A stretch of 64,000 nt of DNA, taken from the NCBI GenBank assembly GCA_025146925.1, contig CP102260.1, positions 2,829,501 through 2,893,500 of the forward strand. Direction: 5' to 3'. The stretch's first letter is position 1, and each line of letters opens with the position of its first letter. Under the pieces are notes generated by a model. The model was not told the origin of the DNA and did no database searches. It saw only the letters and a list, made by a program, of their open reading frames with translations. The position numbers were made by a program, and so were the translations under genes. Below are positions 8,653 through 17,337 of this stretch, in pieces. Origin of the DNA: [Bacteroides] pectinophilus. GTDB taxonomy: Bacteria; Bacillota; Clostridia; Lachnospirales; Lachnospiraceae.

Positions 8653-11600
8653 TTATATAATCTCCATGCAATGTTCCGCCTGCGACCTGCGCAGAAGCGG
8701 CCTGTCATTATTAACTGCCACGCCTTCTCCCACAGAACCATACTCTGCAAAGCGCGCATTCTTATATGAATTGCCGCTCATGTCACTGTATCCGTTGTCA
8801 CATACAACATCGCTCATATAACAGTTAATGAAAAATGCTGCAGCATCCCTGCCCCATGGACGGGCAAGCCTGTACGCCCCCGTTTCTATCCTGTCATCAG
8901 CATAGAATCTGCAGTTTCTGAATATAAAACCATATTCCGCATCTGCATGTGTCCTCGGTGCAGTAAAGCATCCATCCGCCTTATATGGTGTGTATCTTCC
9001 GATTATATCGCAGTCATCGAATATTGCAGCACCACATCCATATATAAAGTCAACATTGCCTTCGATATGACAGTAGCTAAAATGCTGGTGTGTGGTAATA
9101 TCCGGTGAAAAATCATCCTTGTCGGCTGCATCAACAAACAGTGTATCCTGATATCCGAGCAGAGTAATATTGGTAACCGATACATTATCTGCAAGTATAG
9201 CCAGCGCATCTGCCTGCTGGTCTGTTCCGTCTGCATAAGGATATGTATTCTCTATACTTATATTGCACATTGAGAATCCTGTTGCCGTATACTCAACAAG
9301 CATCGCATTCCTGTCACGCATTCCCGCCGCTGTTCCGTCCGCAACACATGCATTGAACTCAATTCTGGTTTTTTTTGCATCTTCACCGATAATACTTACA
9401 TCCGCACGTTCAACGACAACTCTCTCCCTGTAGACACCATTCTTAACAAATATGACATCTCCATCACCAGGCATTCCATGTACAAGTGCATCGCTTATTC
9501 TGGAATACTGCGGAATACCTGATGCATCCAATGCGCCCTGTGCTCCCTTGTATGAAGCATCCACTACACAGTTATAGTACGGCATGCACAGGAAATTGAA
9601 TACCTTTCTCGACCTGCTTCCGGTTACGGATTCAAATATAACTTCTATCTTATTAAAACCTTTTGCAGGGTATCCCTCTATCCTGATACTCTCGCCTGCA
9701 CCACATGCGATACAGCCTTCGCAGTCGCGTTCTCCATGTGTGAATCCATCGAGTGCCTCCGCCGCATCCCGGCCATTTACAAGCACTTTATATCTGCCGT
9801 CAGTGTTATAGTGTCCTGTTATATAGAAATAATGTGCGCCAAGCGTATCATTACTCTTATCATCAACTACCATTTCAACCTGCCTGTCATTAACTGCATA
9901 CACAGCTTCCGCTCTATCGCTTATACGCAGTGCCTGCTGTGGTTCTCCCGGATTGCTGCAGTTATCTTCTGAATATGATATTACATAATAATACAGCGGG
10001 TCATATCCGCATGACTTATCAGTAAAGCTTACAACGGATTCTCCGTCAGCATCTTTCTTTGCATCTTTCCCTGTAAATGTTCCCATAAGGACATCATTGT
10101 CACCACACACATTACATGTATCAGCGCGGAATACTTTCCACTCATATGCATCATCCGTAAGCTTAAGGCTTATATCTATTCCGTCCGCACTTCCAATTGC
10201 AGTAAGAGACGCATCATCGAGAGGTCTGATATAATGTACTGCCTCTGACTGCGCATATGATGATTTATTAACCTCATTGCCGATTCTTCCGTATACCCTG
10301 AATGTATAATCACCACTGTTTTCCGGTGTATATGCAAATGCTGTTGTCGCCGCAGTTCCTACATTAATATATGCTTCATTATTATAAGATACTTCAACAT
10401 CATACTCGCAGTATCCATCACATGTCTCTGCCTCCCAGCCGAGTTCTATGCGGCGTCTGTCGGATGATTCTCCTGCCTTTGTTATCTTGGTAACAGCCGG
10501 AGGTTCACAGTCCGGCTTATAGTAGTCATCCTGATTATAGATAACACTGCCTGACGCATCCTTAAGCGTAAGCCTCGCTATATCTGCTTCAACTCCCGCA
10601 AGAGCAATTCCATACCGCACACTCCGTCCGCTTTGCAGTGTCTCATATGTCTGTGTCAGGTCAAATGTATTATCATCCTCCAAAATTAGCTTTCTTCCCA
10701 TAGCATCCCATACCTGAAGAGTCGCTATATTATTGCATTTGGAATACATCATCCTGTATGTCGTTCCTGTAAAACTGTCCTTATCTATAGCAGCAGACTT
10801 TGGATTACCATTGGCTCCCATACCGCTTGCTGTTGAAAAGGTATGCTGGAACACACAATTCTTTTGTCCATGAAGTACATCACAATGCACAGGCATTCCT
10901 TCAACAGCATCAAACTGCCCTATTGCTATACCCTGCTTGTCCGTTCCTGCATCAACAGACTTAAGCCTTATCGCAGCCGATATTGTGCAGTCATCATTGC
11001 GCGGTTCAAACAGTAAGTATGTACATTCCCTGTCCTCGCGTATGTTCCCCCTGACCTTATGTACTTTGTCAAGCACACTCTTCACTGACAGGACATTGCC
11101 TGCATCTTTGCATTCAACCTGCGTGCTCTCAGAATAAATGCCACTGTAAGATCTGCTGCTTGTACGCTCCGGGCCATCCCCTTTCATTCCGCGGCCTGTC
11201 TTTATATAGTAGATAAATATATCTTCATAACTGCCGTCATCCATTCTGAAACCGCCCGGAATAGTCCCTGCTTTTGTAAATCCAAGCTTCTCATACAGAT
11301 TGTTAGCAGCCGTATTTGATTCCACAACAGCATTGAACTGAAGTATTCTGAAGCCAAGCTCCCCTGCCTGTCTTATGCAGTCACGCACAAGAAGTTCCCC
11401 GACATGTCTTCCCCTGCAATTCCTGTCAACTGCGTAGCTGGCATTACTTATATGTCCACAGCGTCCTATATTATTGGGATGCAGTATATACATTCCGACA
11501 ATTCTTCCTGTCTCATCCTCTGCGACACCACAATAACTCTGCCCCTCAAAAAACCGTCTTCCGCCTGCCGTACTTAATGTCTCAAGCTGTGGGAATGCCA

Positions 11601-11688
11601 CTCCTTCTTCAACTACCTGGTTCCATATAGGAACCATAGACTTAACATCTTCTTTTTTGTACTGTCTGATAATAATATTGCTTTCCAT
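8653..11688 (-). CDS. GNAT acetyltransferase - pectin methylesterase fusion
   Basis: A 1011-residue protein with an unusual architecture. Residues 1-165 are a complete GNAT N-acetyltransferase (acetyl-CoA loop RGRHVGELLVRD, then NTAANNLYEKLGF). Residues about 165-400 are unassigned and about 400-490 look like a fibronectin-III module, followed by further beta-rich, Cys-containing sequence. Residues about 704-1000 are a CE8 pectin methylesterase. Its catalytic signatures are present: GYQDTLFV (Gln/Asp, about 847-848), GNVDFIYG (nucleophile Asp, about 880) and LARPWGR (Arg, about 943). There is no signal peptide or membrane segment, so the esterase should be cytoplasmic. The start is ATG 11688 behind GGAGA. 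No stop or frameshift separates the halves. Confidence 0.88.
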   Translation of the reverse strand: MESNIIIRQYKKEDVKSMVPIWNQVVEEGVAFPQLETLSTAGGRRFFEGQSYCGVAEDETGRIVGMYILHPNNIGRCGHISNASYAVDRNCRGRHVGELLVRDCIRQAGELGFRILQFNAVVESNTAANNLYEKLGFTKAGTIPGGFRMDDGSYEDIFIYYIKTGRGMKGDGPERTSSRSYSGIYSESTQVECKDAGNVLSVKSVLDKVHKVRGNIREDRECTYLLFEPRNDDCTISAAIRLKSVDAGTDKQGIAIGQFDAVEGMPVHCDVLHGQKNCVFQHTFSTASGMGANGNPKSAAIDKDSFTGTTYRMMYSKCNNIATLQVWDAMGRKLILEDDNTFDLTQTYETLQSGRSVRYGIALAGVEADIARLTLKDASGSVIYNQDDYYKPDCEPPAVTKITKAGESSDRRRIELGWEAETCDGYCEYDVEVSYNNEAYINVGTAATTAFAYTPENSGDYTFRVYGRIGNEVNKSSYAQSEAVHYIRPLDDASLTAIGSADGIDISLKLTDDAYEWKVFRADTCNVCGDNDVLMGTFTGKDAKKDADGESVVSFTDKSCGYDPLYYYVISYSEDNCSNPGEPQQALRISDRAEAVYAVNDRQVEMVVDDKSNDTLGAHYFYITGHYNTDGRYKVLVNGRDAAEALDGFTHGERDCEGCIACGAGESIRIEGYPAKGFNKIEVIFESVTGSRSRKVFNFLCMPYYNCVVDASYKGAQGALDASGIPQYSRISDALVHGMPGDGDVIFVKNGVYRERVVVERADVSIIGEDAKKTRIEFNACVADGTAAGMRDRNAMLVEYTATGFSMCNISIENTYPYADGTDQQADALAILADNVSVTNITLLGYQDTLFVDAADKDDFSPDITTHQHFSYCHIEGNVDFIYGCGAAIFDDCDIIGRYTPYKADGCFTAPRTHADAEYGFIFRNCRFYADDRIETGAYRLARPWGRDAAAFFINCYMSDVVCDNGYSDMSGNSYKNARFAEYGSVGEGVAVNNDRPLLRRSQAEHCMEII

Positions 11689-11719
11689 TGTCACTCTCCA
11701 TATAAAATTATTTATTATT

Positions 11720-12304
11720 TTAATTCATCTTAAATGTATCACCATTCATACGGGTTGCCTGTCTCTCAGAAGCAGCTGCCTCAAGCAGTTCCATTTTCTT
11801 AAATCCAAATATTCCTGCAAATGCTGACCTCGGGAACATCATTATTGCTGTGTTATATTTGGTAACAGTATCATTGTAAAACTGGCGTGCCTTTACAATC
11901 TTATCCTCCGTATCGGCAAGCTCCTTCTGCAACTGAAGGAAATTTGAATTCGCCTTAAGCTCCGGATACTTCTCACCAATTGCGAGCATACGTGAGGCCT
12001 CATGTCCGAGTGCCTCTCCGGCCATATATGACTCTGCCGGTGATGCTGCAGACAATACTTTGCTTCTAAGCTCTGTAACCTGTGTAAGTGTCTGCTGCTC
12101 ATAAGAAGCATATCCCTTGGTTGTCTCGATAAGATTAGGAATTAAATCCGCACGTCTCTTGAGCTGCACCTCTATCTGTGCCCCCTGATTCTCCACACGG
12201 TTTCTGAGGACAACCATGCCGTTATAGCACCTTATAACCGCTATTGCTATAAATGCTATTATTACAAATACAACCCCTGTGACAATCATAATTGAATTTG
12301 CCAT
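11720..12304 (-). CDS. lemA: LemA family membrane protein
   Basis: A 194-residue protein with one N-terminal transmembrane helix (about residues 5-25) and a long helical domain that probably faces outside. The signature YNGMVVLRNRVENQGAQIEVQLKRRADLIPNLIETTKGYASYE is diagnostic of LemA, as is AIMMFPRSAFAGIFGF near the end. The start ATG 12304 is behind GGAGG. LemA genes often travel with DUF2207 membrane proteins, and two ORFs resembling parts of DUF2207 lie immediately upstream. The molecular function of the family is unknown. Confidence 0.95.
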   Translation of the reverse strand: MANSIMIVTGVVFVIIAFIAIAVIRCYNGMVVLRNRVENQGAQIEVQLKRRADLIPNLIETTKGYASYEQQTLTQVTELRSKVLSAASPAESYMAGEALGHEASRMLAIGEKYPELKANSNFLQLQKELADTEDKIVKARQFYNDTVTKYNTAIMMFPRSAFAGIFGFKKMELLEAAASERQATRMNGDTFKMN

Positions 12305-12308
12305 ATTC

Positions 12309-12863
12309 TTATATTCCTCCATTCTGCAAACGCATTTTCCTGATATCCGCAACTATCTGCTCATTCTCCTCAAGCACAACCGCATATATAAGATAATCAT
12401 CCCACAATGCGAGCTGGCTCTTATCTGCCTCACTCAGGTTTGAGTAATCATGTATGAAATTCTTCATTCCATATACATATTCCGCCATCTCATTACCTGA
12501 CTGCGTTCTTCGGTATCTTTGCTTCGTCGCTGTCGACACGATACCTCCGACCACCATTATTCCCGGCATAAAGAAAGCTGCAAGCATCACAATAGCCGCC
12601 AATATCAGCTCCGCCATAACCGGATAATACTGCGGATACATGCTCAGATACTCTACCTGTTCACGAAAAGTTGCCGTATCGGGCAGCGCATCAAGTATCT
12701 GCTCAAGTTCGTCCAGCTGCGGTGTAATCGCATTAATAAGAAATGCCATCCCGACAATGATTATTATTGGGACAAGGCATCCTGCAAAGCATCCTGCCGC
12801 CTTTCCTGCTGTTTCTTTCACTTTACTCCTCTTAGCAAACAGACCGTCATATATATCCGTCAT
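12309..12863 (-). CDS. Membrane protein resembling the C-terminal part of DUF2207
   Basis: A 184-residue protein with two hydrophobic segments (about residues 25-47 and 80-105), the second near PGIMVVGGIVSTATKQR. Its C-terminal cytoplasmic tail has YVYGMKNFIHDYSNLSEADKSQ followed by LWDDYLIYAVVLEENEQIV. This matches the end of DUF2207 proteins, which carry a GLKNFI..YS..LWE.YL.YA pattern. It overlaps the next ORF upstream by 17 bases and precedes lemA by 4 bases, so the three form one translational unit. Function unknown; the likeness to DUF2207 is by eye. Confidence 0.75.
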   Translation of the reverse strand: MTDIYDGLFAKRSKVKETAGKAAGCFAGCLVPIIIIVGMAFLINAITPQLDELEQILDALPDTATFREQVEYLSMYPQYYPVMAELILAAIVMLAAFFMPGIMVVGGIVSTATKQRYRRTQSGNEMAEYVYGMKNFIHDYSNLSEADKSQLALWDDYLIYAVVLEENEQIVADIRKMRLQNGGI

Positions 12864-13500
12864 CTATAGCCTCCTGTACCGCCATGCGCTGCCATGCCGC
12901 TTCATCAACCGCATCACACCCACGTTCGGCAAGTGCCTTCACCAGATATCTGTCACTATTGCGTAATACCGGATTCATCTGCCAATCCCCATCGGCATCC
13001 AATACATACCTGCCATATTCATCCGTCTTGATAATGCCAAGATTCTCATACTTTAAAATACACGCCGCAATATCCTTGCGCTTTTCAATCTTAAGGTCTG
13101 CAAGCAGGCTTATTGTTCCCGGTGCAAGTCCGTCAAGCTTATCCCTGTAATAATCTATGTCATTTACCGTGATAAATGTGCTCCTCTTAAGTAGCTGCCT
13201 CCTCGCAGTATGAATAATCACCTTAAAAAGCATCACCCAGAACAATCCGAGTATAAGCCCCACAAGCGCCTGCATGCCTATCATTACCGCAATAATTGCC
13301 GGTGTGGGGTTATCCGCCAGAACTTCCTCCACCTGATCCCATGTTATTATAATGTCACGCAGCATAAAGCCTATCGGAATCAGCCATACCAGATGTTCTG
13401 CCATTGTCAGCCTGTTAAGCTGCCGACTTTTAAACACCTTCTTCTTTTTTATATGAAACAACCGAACTTCCTCCCATATACCGATTATTAGCTGTGCCAT
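12847..13500 (-). CDS. Membrane protein resembling the middle part of DUF2207
   Basis: A 217-residue protein with two likely membrane helices (about residues 32-50 and 70-100). A soluble segment follows that reads like a winged-helix module (LAPGTISLLADLKIEKRKDIAACILKYENLGIIK). DUF2207 proteins have the same order of membrane segment and helical cytoplasmic module, but normally also a large extracellular N-terminal beta domain, which is absent here. The start chosen is ATG 13500, with GGGAG 13 bases upstream; a TTG four codons earlier sits on the RBS. With its downstream neighbour it looks like one ancestral gene carried as two. Confidence 0.7.
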   Translation of the reverse strand: MAQLIIGIWEEVRLFHIKKKKVFKSRQLNRLTMAEHLVWLIPIGFMLRDIIITWDQVEEVLADNPTPAIIAVMIGMQALVGLILGLFWVMLFKVIIHTARRQLLKRSTFITVNDIDYYRDKLDGLAPGTISLLADLKIEKRKDIAACILKYENLGIIKTDEYGRYVLDADGDWQMNPVLRNSDRYLVKALAERGCDAVDEAAWQRMAVQEAIDDGYI

Positions 13501-13526
13501 GCCGATTAGCAATCTCCCAAAATTAT

Positions 13527-13924
13527 TCAGCCAAGCGATTCTGCTATCTTATCCACAGTCTCTGTATCTATACCTAAGACTTCAGATATCTCCTCACGCG
13601 TCAGCTTACCCTGTCTGAGAAGCTTAGCCGCATTCTCAAGCTTCTCTTCATTCCTTGCTTCATCGCACAATTCCTCAACTGCTCTGCACATCGCTGCCAC
13701 TCCTTCCTCATCTTCCTTAAAGCATCCAGAATATTAGCATCAATTATACTGCTGTTATATCTTGCCCTCTTTACACCTGCACCCTTATCCGACCTCTGAA
13801 TCTCAAAATTATATTTTCTGTCGGAAGAGTCTGTTGCAAATATATCAAGCCTCACAGATCTGCCATGCAGGTTCTTAATACTATACTGTGTATGCACTTC
13901 CTGAACCTTAATATCATCCCTCAT
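13527..13924 (-). pseudogene. Broken Rpn-type PD-(D/E)XK nuclease gene
   Basis: A remnant of a recombination-promoting nuclease / PD-(D/E)XK transposase-family gene. The 5' part reads DIKVQEVHTQYSIKNLHGRSV, RLDIFATDSSDRKYNFEIQRSD and RYNSSIIDAN, i.e. the nuclease core with its Asp and Glu-x-Gln. About 65 codons in, it jumps to the family's C-terminal region and the frame shifts. The rest continues in another frame (EEGVAAMCRAVEELCDEARN, then EEISEVLGIDTETVDKIAE) to a TGA at 13527-13529. Intact members are near 280-300 residues, so roughly half the gene is deleted. An intact relative lies at 17338-18171. Confidence 0.75.
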
Positions 13925-14107
13925 TCAATATCCCTTTCAATAATCATCAAACATTCTGCATTATCAAAAGAGGCTCCGGACTCTCTTTAAAGTAAGAAAA
14001 TATTATCACATGGTACCATACGAAACAATAGCCAATATACACGAAAATATTTATGTATATTCTTGACAGATTAACAAACTTTTCGGAATTTCAGACTTTT
14101 TTACTCA

Positions 14108-15610
14108 TCACGCCTCAGCCCACGCCAGTGCACACCTTACTGCACGTTCCCAGCCTGACAGAAGCTCCTGCCTCCCCGCATCTGCCAGATCCGGATGAAA
14201 TGTATTGGATATCGCCCAGTTCTTACGGATATCATCCTTATCCTTCCAGTATCCAACCGCAATTCCCGCAAGATACGCCGCGCCGAGTGCCGTTGTCTCA
14301 ACACACTCCGGTCTTAACACATCCACATTCAGGATATCCGACTGGAACTGCATCAGGAAATCATTCTTCGATGCCCCGCCGTCAACTTTGAGCTTCGGAA
14401 TATCAACACCGGATTCATTTTCCATAATCTTAAGAATATCATATGTCTGATAAGCCATCGACTCAAGCACTGCCCTGACAAAATGCGCCTTCGTGCAGCC
14501 TCTCGTAATTCCTACGACCGTTCCCCTTGCATACGGATTCCAATACGGTGCGCCAAGTCCCGTAAATGCCGGCACAACATACACTCCCGCCGTATCCTCA
14601 ACCGACCTTGCATATTCCTCCGACTGCGCCGAAGTCTCAAGAATATTCATCTCATCACGAAGCCACTGTATTCCTGCGCCTGCCACAAAAATACTTCCCT
14701 CCAGCGCATACTGCACATCATTATCCGTTCCGGCAGCAATCGTTGTCAGCAGTCCGTTCTTTGATTCAACCGCCTTATCTCCTGTATTCATCAGCAGAAA
14801 GCAGCCAGTTCCATATGTATTCTTAACCTCGCCCGCATCAAAGCAGCACTGTCCGAACAGTGCCGCCTGCTGGTCTCCCGCCGCACCCGCAATCGGTATG
14901 CAGCCGCCAAACAGGCTGTTTTCGGTATATCCGTATACACATCCCGAAGGCTTAACCTGCGGAAGCATCACCTCAGGAATGTCAAAATACTCAATAATCT
15001 TCTTGTCCCAGCACAGATTATGTATATCAAACATCATAGTTCTTGATGCATTGGTATAGTCCGTCACATGCACCTCGCCCTTTGTAAGATTCCAGATAAG
15101 CCATGTGTCCACAGTTCCGAACAGAAGATTCCCGGCCGCCGCATCTTTTCTCGCACCTTCCACATTATCAAGAATCCACGCCAGCTTCGACGCCGAAAAA
15201 TACGCGTCCGGCACAAGCCCTGTAGTCTTTCTCACATAATCTTCCATGCCGTCACACTTCAGCCTGTTAATATAGTCCGCCGTTCTCCTGCACTGCCATA
15301 CAATCGCATTGTAAATGGGCCTGCCGGTACGCCTGTCCCACACAACCGTCGTCTCACGCTGGTTAGTAATCCCCAGCGCCGCAATATCATCCGCAGAAGC
15401 ACCGATTCTGCTGACAGCCTCAGTAACAACCGACATCTGCGATGCCCATATCTCCATCGGGTCATGCTCAACCCAGCCCGGCTCAGGGTATATCTGTGCG
15501 AACTCCTTCTGTGCCATACTGCATATCCGCCCCTGCTTATCAAACAGAATGCATCTGGAGCTTGTCGTTCCCTGATCAAGTGACATTATATATTTATTCA
15601 TATTACTCAT
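14108..15610 (-). CDS. glpK: Glycerol kinase
   Basis: A 500-residue FGGY-family kinase making sn-glycerol-3-phosphate from glycerol and ATP. It opens with the phosphate-binding [16 protein letters not shown]. It carries [28 protein letters not shown], the signature [12 protein letters not shown] and [19 protein letters not shown]. Length is normal. The start is ATG 15610 with GGAG seven bases upstream, inside an earlier in-frame ATG that probably only supplies the RBS. No facilitator or glycerol-3-phosphate dehydrogenase gene is adjacent. A sigma-A promoter is visible just upstream. Confidence 0.97.
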   Translation of the reverse strand: MSNMNKYIMSLDQGTTSSRCILFDKQGRICSMAQKEFAQIYPEPGWVEHDPMEIWASQMSVVTEAVSRIGASADDIAALGITNQRETTVVWDRRTGRPIYNAIVWQCRRTADYINRLKCDGMEDYVRKTTGLVPDAYFSASKLAWILDNVEGARKDAAAGNLLFGTVDTWLIWNLTKGEVHVTDYTNASRTMMFDIHNLCWDKKIIEYFDIPEVMLPQVKPSGCVYGYTENSLFGGCIPIAGAAGDQQAALFGQCCFDAGEVKNTYGTGCFLLMNTGDKAVESKNGLLTTIAAGTDNDVQYALEGSIFVAGAGIQWLRDEMNILETSAQSEEYARSVEDTAGVYVVPAFTGLGAPYWNPYARGTVVGITRGCTKAHFVRAVLESMAYQTYDILKIMENESGVDIPKLKVDGGASKNDFLMQFQSDILNVDVLRPECVETTALGAAYLAGIAVGYWKDKDDIRKNWAISNTFHPDLADAGRQELLSGWERAVRCALAWAEA

Positions 15611-15642
15611 ACTAATCTCCATTCCCTGCGCTAATCAATCCC

Positions 15643-15671
15643 ATTATACAAAAAATACCCATTGTAAACAA
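15643..15671 (-). promoter_or_regulatory. Sigma-A promoter of glpK
   Basis: On the minus strand, -35 TTGTTT (15666-15671), a 17-base spacer and a perfect -10 TATAAT (15643-15648), about 33 bases upstream of the glpK start. Confidence 0.6.
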
Positions 15672-15726
15672 TATCACAACAGGTTTCCATCAATATATCT
15701 TACATATTTAATTAACAACTATACCC

Positions 15727-15868
15727 TAGGTCAGGGAACTAAGATAGACATTCAGTAACTGTAATGCTGTTGCCCTCGTCTTTGGTGAGCTGTTATTCAG
15801 CCACTCCTCCCTGTGTCATTCCGAGCTTCTTACGATAAGCAAGTAAATTGTTACCTATCATTCTAAAA
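15727..15868 (-). pseudogene. Possible XRE helix-turn-helix remnant
   Basis: On the minus strand the sequence reads MIGNNLLAYRKKLGMTQGGVAE before a stop, which looks like the first helices of an XRE-type DNA-binding domain. A shift of frame gives a further open stretch (EWLNNSSPKTRATALQLLNV) ending near 15727. It is too short to be a working regulator and may be a decayed fragment. It lies in the 510-base gap between glpK and the lipoprotein gene, in which no intact gene is seen. Confidence 0.3.
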
Positions 15869-16136
15869 TCATACAGCAGCACTTCCGTTCCCCCTTCAAC
15901 ATTATATAGGAATTATACTTCCTAATGTTGGTGACACAATCTCTGTAGAAGATTACAGAGCCAAACTCGAAGAACTCGGATATGACACCAGACATCAGGT
16001 GGGCAGCCTCGGTGGCGCATCTAATTCAGGTGTAATCGAGATAAAGGACGGCGTGGTTACAATGGCAAAGATAAATATGTGCCTGTGCACAAACTTAGAA
16101 TGCCCTGAAAACGGGCAGGAATGGAGAATAATATAA
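15867..16136 (+). other. Open but start-less fragment upstream of the lipoprotein gene
   Basis: The frame is open from 15867 to the TAA at 16134-16136 and encodes LPNVGDTISVEDYRAKLEEL, then GGASNSGVIEIKDGVVTMAK. This reads like real protein but has no recognisable start or RBS. It may be the tail of a truncated gene, or a short reading frame run through the leader of the following gene. I do not recognise the family. Its last codons overlap the hairpin leader of the lipoprotein gene. Confidence 0.3.
16084..16128 (+). promoter_or_regulatory. Hairpin-GGAATGGAG leader motif, copy 1
   Basis: The sequence ACAAACTTAGAA precedes a GCCC-(TGAAAAC)-GGGC hairpin at 16102-16116, followed at once by AGGAATGGAGA and then the lipoprotein start. 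Near-identical arrangements precede DUF4956, dnaX and pfk on the other strand. The GGAG inside the motif serves as the Shine-Dalgarno sequence. Confidence 0.55.
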
Positions 16137-16138
16137 AT

Positions 16139-17083
16139 ATGAAAATGACAAATACCTTATTTGATAAGATAAAATCTCACACATCAGCTGCACTGTCCCT
16201 CATGACAGTAACATGCCTCTCATTATCAGCACTGTCCCTTGGGGCCTGCGGCAATGAGGCGCAGCCCATATCCGCCCAATCTGCGGCAGTTCTGAATACT
16301 CAGGAATCAGATTCCGCAGTATCCGCAGCTTCATCGCAGTCTTCTACGCCTGCTGCAGAACCATCCGCATCCACTGCGTCCACTTCATCCGGCACAGAGC
16401 CAGCCTCCGCAGAACCATCCTCCGCTTCTGCCCCATCACAGGAGCCGGTCCCTGCCACAGAACCATCTTCTGCTGCCGTAACTCAGGAAGATAATAAGAA
16501 TGTTGAGGTTGTATCTCAGGCTGCCGAGAATTATGCTTCTATCGATGCTGATCCTGAGAAGATTAAGTCTGATATTATCGATCAGTTCCATGCTTGGTGT
16601 GATTATATTGATACAGGTGCAGGATATCCTGATGACCAGTATCCTGATGACCAGTACATTGCTGTTAAGCGTTATAATGCTTATCTTACAGGTCTCCTTT
16701 TTGGTATAGATCATGGTGTTGGTAATGCTTATGAAGGGGTGTTTACTCTTGATGAACAGGTTAATAGAATGAGATATGCTTTCTTTAATCGTATTCCTTA
16801 TTCTCTTGCTACATGTACTATTGAATACAAGGAAGTTCTTTCAGACTGGTTTAAGGGTGATGGTCCTGAATTTAAGACAATTAATTCTATAGTATTATCT
16901 TCTCCTGCTCTTGAAGGAAGATCAGCTAAGACCTTCGATGGTATTCCTGCCGATCTTGAAGCTGACATAGTAGGTGAAGAAGTTACAGGTGTTATCCTCA
17001 ACTGTCATGTCTATCTTTCATCTGAGAGAACTTCTGATGGTTCTGTATCCAGATACAGAGTATTAGACTGCAAGATTAATTAA
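16139..17083 (+). CDS. Ser/Ala/Pro-rich surface lipoprotein of unknown function
   Basis: A 314-residue lipoprotein. The signal peptide ends in a lipobox (LSLGAC, Cys about 37), predicting anchoring on the outer face of the membrane. Residues about 40-120 are a low-complexity Ser/Ala/Pro/Glu/Thr spacer that probably carries the C-terminal domain through the cell wall. Residues about 130-314 form a folded domain I do not recognise, containing a tandem YPDDQ YPDDQ repeat encoded by an exact 15-base duplication. The start chosen is ATG 16139 behind GGAG; ATG 16121 is an alternative. A strong terminator follows, so it is monocistronic. Confidence 0.8.
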   Translation: MKMTNTLFDKIKSHTSAALSLMTVTCLSLSALSLGACGNEAQPISAQSAAVLNTQESDSAVSAASSQSSTPAAEPSASTASTSSGTEPASAEPSSASAPSQEPVPATEPSSAAVTQEDNKNVEVVSQAAENYASIDADPEKIKSDIIDQFHAWCDYIDTGAGYPDDQYPDDQYIAVKRYNAYLTGLLFGIDHGVGNAYEGVFTLDEQVNRMRYAFFNRIPYSLATCTIEYKEVLSDWFKGDGPEFKTINSIVLSSPALEGRSAKTFDGIPADLEADIVGEEVTGVILNCHVYLSSERTSDGSVSRYRVLDCKIN

Positions 17084-17174
17084 TTGAATGATTATAAGAA
17101 AGGTATGCATATACGAAGACCATCGTGATGAGACAGGACAGAGCGGTTCTTCAAATAATAAGAACTTCTAACTA

Positions 17175-17262
17175 AAGCACAGTATACACAAGCCTGTAAG
17201 TCAGCAGTTGTCAGTGGTACTATCCGCGCGGCTGCCTGCCTTGTGTGTACTGTGCTTTTTTA
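17175..17262 (+). terminator. Long-stem terminator after the lipoprotein gene
   Basis: Left arm 17175-17192 (AAGCACAGTATACACAAG) pairs with right arm 17241-17258, with a single internal mismatch, and is followed by T6 on the plus strand. The ~48-base interior contains further short inverted repeats, so it is a branched rather than simple hairpin. Confidence 0.75.
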
Positions 17263-17337
17263 ACTTTCATGAGCTGTAAAGACAGCTGTGTACAGCTATG
17301 TAAAATCACGCTGATGTATAATTATGTCACATTGACA

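Noticed and set aside
13601-13924. Intact 107-residue gene
   Set aside because: The N-terminal ~65 residues match the Rpn nuclease core but the rest is out-of-frame sequence; the in-frame C-terminal tail continues downstream in another frame, so it is a pseudogene.
15611-15730. Riboswitch or catabolite-control site upstream of glpK
   Set aside because: The leader is too short for a known riboswitch and no convincing CRE-like palindrome was found near the promoter.
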